NCBI GenBank assembly: GCA_030649335.1
Contig: JAUSLL010000108.1
Coordinates: 1 to 50,619 of the forward strand
Length of the DNA: 50,619 nt
Origin: Parvibaculum sp.
GTDB lineage: Bacteria; Pseudomonadota; Alphaproteobacteria; Parvibaculales; Parvibaculaceae
Direction: 5' to 3'
Below are positions 43,760-50,619 of this stretch, in pieces (position 1 is the stretch's first letter; each line of letters opens with the position of its first letter). Made by a program: the position numbers and the translations under genes. The notes under the pieces were generated by a model. It worked only from the letters and a program-made list of their open reading frames with translations. It made no database searches and had not been told where the DNA came from.

Positions 43760-46348
43760 ATGATCTCTCTGAACAAATATCATAGATTTCCGGCCCTGAT
43801 CAGAGTCTCAAGGGTTTGTGCCGTTTTCATCGCGATTGGATGTTTGGTGCCACTGGTCTACCAGATTTCCGGCCCGGAGAATCTGAGTGGGACTTACCTT
43901 GTCCTTACACCCATACCGCCGCTTCCAACGGTCATAAGTTTTCTGCTCGGCAGTCTGGTTATATTGCTTCTGACAAATTCCGAGACGCAAAAACCCTACC
44001 AATTATTCGTCTTGCGCTTTGCCGCCGTTCTCATTCTGGCTATCAACCTGATTGCCATTTTGAACGAGATTGCGAATGGCTCCTCTGTGGTTAACGTGCC
44101 GCAAATCACCATCACAACAGCAATCAATTTTGCACTCTTTGCCATCGCCGCCGCGCTCGGAAGAACCCAACTGACGGGGCATATCTCGGCCATTCTTTTG
44201 TTATGCGGCTTGATCACAACGAGCCTCGCGCTCGTTGGTTATGCTTTCGACGTCAGAGACATCCGATGGGTCTCCGCTTTCGAAGCCTGGTCCGTGCCAA
44301 CGGCAATCAGCTTTGCTCTGCTTTTTTTCGCTGCGCTTTTTGCGAGACCGCAGCTCGGCTGGATGACCCGCATTGTCGGCGACGACAGCGGCGGCATCGC
44401 TGCTCGGCAATTCCTGCCGTTTATCATCGTCATTCCAATTGCTCTGTCATGGGTCGTGCTATCATTCGTAAAGCTCGGCTTCCTTCAAACCTCATCCGGC
44501 TTTGCGGTCGAAGCTGTCGCAGGCGGCGTTATTCTCGGCCTCATTACATTTTTTGTGTCGCAGTTGCTTAGTAAACGCGAAGCAGAATTATTGGACGAAG
44601 CCGCGCGGCGAAACCTCGCGGAAAACAAGCTTCGTGAACAACTGGAGCGCTTGAACCTTCTCAACGGGATCACGCGAGCCATCAGCAAACGACAAGACAT
44701 ATCCAGCATCTATCAGGTGGTGCTTCGCAAGCTGGAAGATAACCTGCCGCTTGATCTCGCTTTCATTGGCAAATTCGACTTTGTCTCCAATTCGATCACG
44801 GTCCGCAATGTCAGCCAGAACTCGCTGGCACTCGCACGTGAAGTCGGACTGAGTGAAAACGCGCAAATCGAAATTCAGGGTAACGGCCTTGCCAAATGCG
44901 TGGAGGGGCGCCTGGTCTATGAACCAAAGATCGAAAATCTCGACTTTCCTTTCCCGCAGCGGCTCGCGCGCAGCGGTCTTAGCTCACTGGTCATGGCCCC
45001 CCTGATGTCTGGTGATGAAGTCTTCGGCATCATCGTTACAGGACGCTACAAACCCAACGCTTTCAGCACAGCAGACTGCGAATTTCTCAGTCAACTCAGC
45101 GAGCACATTGGCGTCGCAATCCACCAGTCCCAGCTTCTTAACAACCTGCAAACCGCCTATGATGAAATGCGCGACGCGCAAAAATCCGTTATGCAGCACG
45201 AAAGATTGCGCGCGCTGGGCCAGATGGCGAGCGGCATCGCGCATGATATCAACAACGCCATTTTGCCGATCTCGATCCAGACACAATCGATCATTGAACG
45301 TGAAACAAACCTGAGCGCGCCTGTCATCAACTACCTGACGATGATCAACCGGCAGATCAACGACGTCGCCGCCACCATCGGGCGCTTGCGCGAATTCTAC
45401 CGTGAACGGGAATCCACCGCCGACCTGACCCCCGTCAACCTCAACGCGCTGGTCATGGACGTGGTGGAACTTTCAGAAGCACGCTGGAAAGACATGGCGC
45501 GGCGAGACGGCGCTACAATCACTGTGAAAACCGAACTCGCCGACACGCCACCCATCATCATGGGCAAGGACAATGAGCTGCGCGAAGTCATGGTCAATCT
45601 GATCTTCAATGCGGTTGATGCCATGCCCGATGGCGGCACCATCACGATCCGCACGAAAACCAAAGAAGACGGCCTGAAACCGAACGGCATCGATCACTAT
45701 CATTTTGCCAAGCTGGAAATATCCGACAACGGCATCGGCATGGACGAAATCACGGCGCTTCGTTGCATGGAACCTTTTTACACCACAAAGGGTGAGCGCG
45801 GCACCGGCCTTGGCCTTGCCATGGTCCACGGCATATTGAAGCGCCACGACGCCACCATCGATATCGAAAGCATGCCCGGTCAGGGCACGACCATTTCATT
45901 GGTTTTCCCTCTGGCACTTGCCTTCGACAAACCTGAACAAAAGATCGAAGCGCAACAGAAACCGGAAGCCATGCGCCTTCTGGTAATCGACGATGATCCT
46001 TATGTGTTAGAGGCGCTTGTCGCCATACTCGAGCTGGACAAGCACGACGTCACCGGCACCACCGATGCGCAGGAGGGGCTCAATGCGTTCAAGACCGCCC
46101 TTGAGGAAGGCCAATCGTTTGACGCTGTCATTACCGATCTCGGGATGCCCTATCTCGACGGCAATCAGGTGACCCAGGCGATCAAGGAAATGTCAGCTTC
46201 AACTCCGGTGATCTTGCTGACCGGCTGGGGCCACAACCAAAGCGGCGATCGCGGCACTGCTAATGAACCCGATTTCGTCCTCGGCAAACCGCCGCAGCTC
46301 CGCAAACTCCGCGATACGTTGATCCAGTGCCAGCATCAGGCGGCATAG
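43760..46348 (+). CDS. Hybrid sensor histidine kinase with GAF and receiver domains
   Basis: The 862-residue protein (from the ATG at 43760, or 888 from GTG 43682) has an N-terminal block of about eight membrane helices (to about residue 290). A GAF domain follows (about 330-475), then HisKA with phospho-acceptor His in LRALGQMASGIAHDINN, and HATPase motifs NLIFNAVDAMPDG, DNGIGM and GERGTGLGLAMVHG. A C-terminal receiver has the phosphorylatable Asp in DAVITDLGMPYLDG. The upstream start adds 26 polar residues and both starts have weak ribosome binding sites. It interrupts the usual YqeY-dnaG neighbourhood and faces away from dnaG. The signal sensed is unknown. Confidence 0.88.
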   Translation: MISLNKYHRFPALIRVSRVCAVFIAIGCLVPLVYQISGPENLSGTYLVLTPIPPLPTVISFLLGSLVILLLTNSETQKPYQLFVLRFAAVLILAINLIAILNEIANGSSVVNVPQITITTAINFALFAIAAALGRTQLTGHISAILLLCGLITTSLALVGYAFDVRDIRWVSAFEAWSVPTAISFALLFFAALFARPQLGWMTRIVGDDSGGIAARQFLPFIIVIPIALSWVVLSFVKLGFLQTSSGFAVEAVAGGVILGLITFFVSQLLSKREAELLDEAARRNLAENKLREQLERLNLLNGITRAISKRQDISSIYQVVLRKLEDNLPLDLAFIGKFDFVSNSITVRNVSQNSLALAREVGLSENAQIEIQGNGLAKCVEGRLVYEPKIENLDFPFPQRLARSGLSSLVMAPLMSGDEVFGIIVTGRYKPNAFSTADCEFLSQLSEHIGVAIHQSQLLNNLQTAYDEMRDAQKSVMQHERLRALGQMASGIAHDINNAILPISIQTQSIIERETNLSAPVINYLTMINRQINDVAATIGRLREFYRERESTADLTPVNLNALVMDVVELSEARWKDMARRDGATITVKTELADTPPIIMGKDNELREVMVNLIFNAVDAMPDGGTITIRTKTKEDGLKPNGIDHYHFAKLEISDNGIGMDEITALRCMEPFYTTKGERGTGLGLAMVHGILKRHDATIDIESMPGQGTTISLVFPLALAFDKPEQKIEAQQKPEAMRLLVIDDDPYVLEALVAILELDKHDVTGTTDAQEGLNAFKTALEEGQSFDAVITDLGMPYLDGNQVTQAIKEMSASTPVILLTGWGHNQSGDRGTANEPDFVLGKPPQLRKLRDTLIQCQHQAA

Positions 46349-46379
46349 CGGGCAGACGTTGAGCCCGCGCCGCTGCCAC

Positions 46380-46844
46380 TTAGCCCAAAATCGCCTTCAC
46401 CACGGCGCCCGCCTTGCCGAAGTCCATCTGGCCGGCGTAGCGCGTCTTGAGCGCGCCCATGACCTTGCCCATGTCCTTCACCGACGTTGCGCCCACATCG
46501 GCGACCACAGCCTCGACGGCGGCCTTGGTGGCGGCCTCGTCCATCTGCTGCGGCATGAATTCTTCCAGAACGGCGATTTCGGCGCGTTCCTTGTCCACGA
46601 GGTCGGGGCGCGCGCCTTTTTCATACATCTCGGCGCTTTCGCGGCGCTGTTTGACCATTTTGGTGAACAGTTCCAGCAAATCGGCGTCCGGCACGCCATC
46701 GTTGCGCCCGTCAACGCGCGACGCGATGTCTTTGTCTTTGATGGCCGATTGCATCAGGCGAATGGTCGAAAGGCGCGGCTTGTCGCCCGCCTTCATCGCG
46801 TCTTTCATTGCCTGCATGATGCTGCCGCGCAATCCGTCACTCAT
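46380..46844 (-). CDS. GatB/YqeY domain-containing protein
   Basis: The 154-residue helical protein matches the stand-alone YqeY family: RGSIMQAMKDAMKAGDKPRL, then STIRLMQSAIKDKDI and LEEFMPQQMDE, and a C-terminal KDMGKVMGALKTRYAGQMDF. The domain resembles the tRNA-binding tail of GatB, the amidotransferase subunit, but its own role is unsettled. In many alphaproteobacteria it lies between carA and dnaG, as here, with only the hybrid kinase gene intervening. It is divergent from carA. Confidence 0.93.
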   Translation of the reverse strand: MSDGLRGSIMQAMKDAMKAGDKPRLSTIRLMQSAIKDKDIASRVDGRNDGVPDADLLELFTKMVKQRRESAEMYEKGARPDLVDKERAEIAVLEEFMPQQMDEAATKAAVEAVVADVGATSVKDMGKVMGALKTRYAGQMDFGKAGAVVKAILG

Positions 46845-47090
46845 AGGGACCTCTCCTGTTCAATCCGGCCACAAGCTAAACCAGCCCCGTCGCTTGCGCA
46901 AATTTGTCCCACCCCGCACACGAACACATAAATCGTTGAAAATACTGGGATAATTTACCCTCCCCCTTTGCTTGACGTCCCGCGCGCCATCCTTTAGTTT
47001 CCGCGAAATTCGACGGGACACTGAGTCTGCCTGACGGGGCCACGCACCCCGACAGCTTTTGGCGGGCTCACCCTCCCCTGGAGTATCAAT
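46845..47090. promoter_or_regulatory. Divergent promoter region of yqeY and carA
   Basis: A plausible sigma-70 promoter for carAB is TTGACG (46972-46977), a 17-base spacer and TAGTTT (46995-47000). A second AT-rich patch near 46936-46956 (TTGAAAATACTGGGATAAT) may serve the leftward YqeY gene. The predicted carA transcript would have a leader of about 180 bases carrying the short frame 47091-47189. Confidence 0.4.
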
Positions 47091-47189
47091 ATGAAGGTGA
47101 CGACGAAGGCCGCCACGGAATGGCGCGGGCAACAAGCCACGCAACGTTCCGAGGAAGAATCTGCGCGCGCCGTGAGGTTGCAGCCATGA
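47091..47189 (+). CDS. Putative carA leader peptide (32 codons)
   Basis: A short frame starts with ATG at 47091, seven bases after a good ribosome binding site GGAG (47080-47083). It ends with TGA at 47187-47189, overlapping the carA ATG at 47186 (ATGA). The peptide starts MKVTTKAATEWRGQQATQRS and contains four Arg codons. The strong start signal and exact stop/start overlap indicate translational coupling to carA. carAB is known to be controlled by arginine and pyrimidines, so a leader-peptide mechanism is possible. This is inferred, as there is no visible terminator-antiterminator pair, and it could be a chance frame. Confidence 0.5.
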   Translation: MKVTTKAATEWRGQQATQRSEEESARAVRLQP

Positions 47190-48346
47190 CAGATTCGAAA
47201 AAACCAACAGCCCTTATCGTGCTCAAAGACGGCACCGTCATTCAGGGCTTCGGCCTTGGCGCCACGGGCGAAGCGGTGGGCGAGGTTTGCTTCAACACCG
47301 CCATCACCGGTTATCAGGAAATCCTGACCGACCCGTCCTACGCCGGTCAGATCATCACCTTCACCTTCCCCCATATCGGCAATGTTGGCACCAACGACGA
47401 GGACATTGAAACCTCGAACCTCGCCGCCTCATCGGGTGTGCAGGGCTGCGTGATGCGCGCCGACATAACCAACCCGTCGAACTACCGCGCCGCCAAACAT
47501 TTCGACCGCTGGCTGCGCGGCCGCAACATCATCGGCATCGCGGGCGTCGATACACGCGCACTGACGCGGCTCATCCGCGACAAGGGCATGCCCGATGGCA
47601 TCATCGCGCATGATCCCGATGGCAATTTCGATATTCCGGCGCTCGTCAAAAAAGCCAATGCCTGGCCGGGCCTGCTCGGCCTCGACCTCGCCAAAGACGT
47701 GACCTGCGGCCAGACATACACTTGGGACGAAGGCCAGTGGGCCTGGGGCGAAGGCTTCACCAAGACACCGGCCAAACATAAAGTCGTCGCCATCGACTTC
47801 GGCATCAAGCGCAATATCCTGCGCTGCCTCGCCTCCGTCGGCTGCGCGGTCACGGTCGTCCCCGCCTCGACAAGTGCTGAAGACATTTTGGCGATGAACC
47901 CCGATGGCGTGTTCCTGTCGAACGGCCCGGGCGACCCCGCCGCAACCGGCGTTTACGCCGTGCCGGAAATCAAAAAACTCGTCGCCAGCGGCAAGCCGGT
48001 CTTCGGCATTTGCCTCGGCCACCAGATGCTGGCGATTGCGCTGGGCGCGAAAACCGAAAAGATGCATCAGGGCCACCACGGCGCCAATCATCCGGTCAAA
48101 GATTATACGACGAACAAGGTCGAGATCACCTCGATGAACCACGGCTTCACCGTGGCGCGCGAAAGCCTGCCCGCGAATGTCGAAGAAACGCACGTCTCAT
48201 TGTTCGATGGCACCAACGCAGGGCTCCGTCTCAAAGACAAGCCCGTGTTCTCTGTGCAGTACCACCCCGAAGCCTCTCCCGGCCCGCAGGACAGCCACTA
48301 TCTGTTCGAGCGTTTTGTAAAGATGATTGAAGAAGGCCGAGGCTGA
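47186..48346 (+). CDS. carA: Carbamoyl-phosphate synthase small subunit
   Basis: The 386-residue glutaminase subunit releases ammonia from glutamine for CarB. The N-terminal domain has [20 protein letters not shown] and [20 protein letters not shown]. The class I amidotransferase domain has LSNGPGDP, the catalytic Cys in [12 protein letters not shown], and the His-Glu dyad in [17 protein letters not shown] 47186 was chosen because it gives the usual length and start ([19 protein letters not shown]). It is the first gene of carAB, with 4 bases before carB. The upstream short frame may regulate it. Confidence 0.97.
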   Translation: MTDSKKPTALIVLKDGTVIQGFGLGATGEAVGEVCFNTAITGYQEILTDPSYAGQIITFTFPHIGNVGTNDEDIETSNLAASSGVQGCVMRADITNPSNYRAAKHFDRWLRGRNIIGIAGVDTRALTRLIRDKGMPDGIIAHDPDGNFDIPALVKKANAWPGLLGLDLAKDVTCGQTYTWDEGQWAWGEGFTKTPAKHKVVAIDFGIKRNILRCLASVGCAVTVVPASTSAEDILAMNPDGVFLSNGPGDPAATGVYAVPEIKKLVASGKPVFGICLGHQMLAIALGAKTEKMHQGHHGANHPVKDYTTNKVEITSMNHGFTVARESLPANVEETHVSLFDGTNAGLRLKDKPVFSVQYHPEASPGPQDSHYLFERFVKMIEEGRG

Positions 48347-48350
48347 CACC

Positions 48351-50619
48351 ATGCCCAAACGTACAGATATCAAAAGCATCCTCATCATCGGCGCTGGTCC
48401 CATCATCATCGGGCAGGCGTGTGAGTTTGACTACTCAGGGACGCAGGCGTGCAAGGCGCTGAAGGAAGAGGGTTACCGGATCATTCTGGTGAACTCGAAC
48501 CCCGCGACGATCATGACCGATCCTGATCTGGCGGATGCGACCTACATCGAGCCGATCACGCCGGAAGTGGTGGCCAAGATCATCGAGAAGGAACGCCCCG
48601 ACGCGCTGCTGCCGACGATGGGCGGACAGACCGCGCTCAACACGGCGCTGGCGCTTGATGAAATGGGCGTGCTCAAGAAATTCAACGTGGAAATGATCGG
48701 CGCGAAACGCGACGCCATTGCCAAGGCCGAAGACCGTCAACTGTTCCGCAACGCGATGGACAAGATCGGGCTCGAAAGCCCGCGCTCGCTCGCCGCGCAT
48801 AATATGGAAGAGGCCCTCAAGGGTCTTGAGATGGTGGGCCTGCCCGCGATCATCCGCCCGAGCTTCACCATGGGCGGCACAGGCGGCGGCATTGCCTATA
48901 ACAAACAGGAATTCACCGAGATCGTCGAAGGCGGACTTGATGCCTCGCCGACCACCGAAGTGCTGATCGAAGAATCCGTGCTCGGCTGGAAAGAATATGA
49001 AATGGAAGTCGTGCGCGACACGGCGGACAATTGCATCATCATCTGCTCGATTGAAAACATCGACCCGATGGGCGTGCATACGGGCGACTCGATCACCGTC
49101 GCCCCTGCCCTGACGCTGACCGACAAAGAATATCAGATCATGCGCAACGCCTCGATTGCGGTGCTGCGCGAGATCGGCGTCGAGACAGGTGGCTCGAATG
49201 TGCAATTCGCGGTGAACCCGAAAGACGGTCGTCTCGTGGTCATCGAGATGAACCCGCGCGTCTCGCGTTCATCCGCGCTTGCCTCCAAGGCCACAGGCTT
49301 CCCGATTGCCAAGGTCGCGGCCCGCCTCGCGGTCGGCTATACGCTGGACGAATTGCAGAACGACATCACGCAGGTGACGCCCGCGAGCTTCGAGCCGAGC
49401 ATCGACTATGTCGTGACGAAGATCCCGCGCTTTGCCTTTGAAAAATTCGCAGGCTCCCAGCCCCTGCTCGGCACGGCCATGAAATCGGTCGGCGAAGCCA
49501 TGGCCATCGGCCGCACGTTTCAGGAGAGCTTGCAGAAAGCCCTCCGCTCGCTCGAAACCGGCCTCACCGGCCTTGATGACATCGCCATCCCCGGCCTCGG
49601 CGAAGGCGACGACAACACAGCGATCCGCGCTGCACTCGGCCGTCCGACACCTGACCGTATTCTCGTCATCGCACAGGCCATGCGCCTTGGCATGAGCCAC
49701 GACCAGATCCACGCGGCCTGTTTCTACGACCCGTGGTTCCTCGAACAGATGCAGGGCATCATCGACGCCGAAGCCGGTGTCATCGCCAACGGCTTGCCAA
49801 AAACCAAAGAAAGCCTGCGCGCGCTGAAAGCCATGGGCTTCTCCGATGCTCGCCTCGCGAAACTCACCGGCTCGGACGAAGAAAGCGTGCGCGCCACGCG
49901 CCGCGGCCTCGGCGTGCGCCCCGTGTTCAAACGCATCGACACATGCGCTGCCGAATTCGCCAGCCTCACGCCTTATATGTATTCGACCTATGAAACCGAC
50001 TTTGCCGGTCAGGCCGAATGCGAAAGCGAACCGACCGACAAAAAGAAAGCCATCATTCTGGGTGGTGGTCCGAACCGCATCGGTCAGGGCATCGAGTTTG
50101 ACTATTGCTGCTGCCACGCGGCTTTCGCGCTTGCTGAAATCGGCATCGAAAGCATCATGGTCAACTGCAATCCTGAAACCGTCTCGACCGACTATGACAC
50201 GTCCGACCGTCTCTACTTTGAACCGCTGACAGCCGAAGACGTGCTGGAGCTGATCGACGTTGAAACATCCAAAGGCACGCTCGCCGGTGTCATCGTGCAG
50301 TTTGGCGGGCAGACACCGCTGAAACTCGCCAATGATCTGGAACGCGCCGGTGTGCCGATCCTCGGCACCTCGCCCGACATGATCGATCTGGCCGAAGACC
50401 GCGACCGCTTCAAGGATCTGCTGGACCGCCTCAACCTGCGCCAGCCGCCCAACGGCATCGCGCGCACCGACAAAGAAGCCATCGCCATTGCCGAACGCAT
50501 CGGCTATCCGGTCGTCATCCGCCCGTCTTATGTGCTGGGTGGCCGCGCCATGGAAATCGTGCGCGATACGGCACATCTGGAACGCTACATCAAAGAAGCC
50601 GTGGTCGTGTCGGGCAAGA
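48351..50619 (+). CDS. carB: Carbamoyl-phosphate synthase large subunit (partial, 5' part)
   Basis: The frame opens with [20 protein letters not shown] and stays open to the window end, giving about 756 of the expected roughly 1,080-1,120 residues. The first ATP-grasp half is complete ([18 protein letters not shown] and [24 protein letters not shown] residues in [15 protein letters not shown]), then the oligomerisation region. The second preATP-grasp domain ([20 protein letters not shown]) and the second ATP-grasp start ([17 protein letters not shown]) are also present. The remaining catalytic half and the MGS-like regulatory domain lie beyond the window. It starts 4 bases after carA and makes carbamoyl phosphate for arginine and pyrimidine synthesis. 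Confidence 0.97.
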   Translation, partial: MPKRTDIKSILIIGAGPIIIGQACEFDYSGTQACKALKEEGYRIILVNSNPATIMTDPDLADATYIEPITPEVVAKIIEKERPDALLPTMGGQTALNTALALDEMGVLKKFNVEMIGAKRDAIAKAEDRQLFRNAMDKIGLESPRSLAAHNMEEALKGLEMVGLPAIIRPSFTMGGTGGGIAYNKQEFTEIVEGGLDASPTTEVLIEESVLGWKEYEMEVVRDTADNCIIICSIENIDPMGVHTGDSITVAPALTLTDKEYQIMRNASIAVLREIGVETGGSNVQFAVNPKDGRLVVIEMNPRVSRSSALASKATGFPIAKVAARLAVGYTLDELQNDITQVTPASFEPSIDYVVTKIPRFAFEKFAGSQPLLGTAMKSVGEAMAIGRTFQESLQKALRSLETGLTGLDDIAIPGLGEGDDNTAIRAALGRPTPDRILVIAQAMRLGMSHDQIHAACFYDPWFLEQMQGIIDAEAGVIANGLPKTKESLRALKAMGFSDARLAKLTGSDEESVRATRRGLGVRPVFKRIDTCAAEFASLTPYMYSTYETDFAGQAECESEPTDKKKAIILGGGPNRIGQGIEFDYCCCHAAFALAEIGIESIMVNCNPETVSTDYDTSDRLYFEPLTAEDVLELIDVETSKGTLAGVIVQFGGQTPLKLANDLERAGVPILGTSPDMIDLAEDRDRFKDLLDRLNLRQPPNGIARTDKEAIAIAERIGYPVVIRPSYVLGGRAMEIVRDTAHLERYIKEAVVVSGK

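Noticed and set aside
49269..50576. 435-codon minus-strand open frame opposite carB
   Set aside because: It lies fully antisense to carB, whose protein motifs are clear. The translation is His/Asp/Gly-rich without domain structure, typical of the antisense frame of GC-rich genes.
1..50619. CRISPR array
   Set aside because: No series of regularly spaced identical repeats was seen, and no cas gene is present. The AddB-like protein has Cas4-like cysteines but belongs with AddA.

Overview
The window looks like a chromosomal segment of an alphaproteobacterium. The right third holds core genes in a typical alphaproteobacterial arrangement: rpoD and dnaG on the minus strand, a GatB/YqeY protein, then carA and carB on the plus strand. 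DnaG has the variant N-terminus without the usual zinc ligands that I remember from this class. The DUF3489-DUF2924-serine recombinase trio and the ParB-methylase/DUF5681/terminase trio are also familiar from alphaproteobacteria. I cannot name the genus from sequence alone.

Bases 1 to about 32,656 are accessory DNA, ending exactly at the 3' end of a tRNA gene with anticodon CAU. Four blocks can be seen. (i) 31-3401 is a nickel/cobalt resistance module. A CsoR/RcnR-family repressor, an NreB-like MFS exporter and a YqaA-type membrane protein read rightward. A His-rich secreted protein and a HupE/UreJ protein read leftward. A perfect 17-bp-arm palindrome lies between the two arms. (ii) 3826-9649 holds a CopA-type P-type ATPase with YHS and metal-binding N-terminal domains, an APC permease and three small membrane proteins, one of them Met/Gly-rich. 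(iii) 9965-15473 holds a PH-domain/lipoprotein pair, an XRE regulator, a ParB-domain DNA methyltransferase, a DUF5681 protein and a terminase large subunit, with no other phage structural genes visible. (iv) 16010-29635 is a nuclease-rich cluster. It contains a dGTPase-like HD hydrolase, an AddB/AddA-like helicase-nuclease pair, and a tight four-gene operon (SbcD, SbcC, a Zn-binding protein, a KTSC-like protein). A BrxR/CapW-like WYL regulator faces this operon. Then comes the DUF3489-DUF2924-recombinase module (29945-32386) and the tRNA.

Block (iv) is the best candidate for an undescribed system. Genome-maintenance nucleases, a dNTP hydrolase and a WYL-family regulator sit together in mobile DNA, and they match no named defence system that I can recall. 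Its antiphage role is inference.

From 32,734 on, the content looks chromosomal: a SIMPL-domain protein, a ParA ATPase with a small overlapping partner, an NTF2-like/TetR operon with a clear operator palindrome, panD, a decayed second copy of the tetR 3' end, a DUF3800 gene that looks foreign, rpoD with a bidirectional terminator, dnaG, a hybrid histidine kinase, GatB/YqeY, carA and the first part of carB. carA is preceded by a 32-codon reading frame with its own ribosome binding site whose stop codon overlaps the carA start. This may be a leader peptide.
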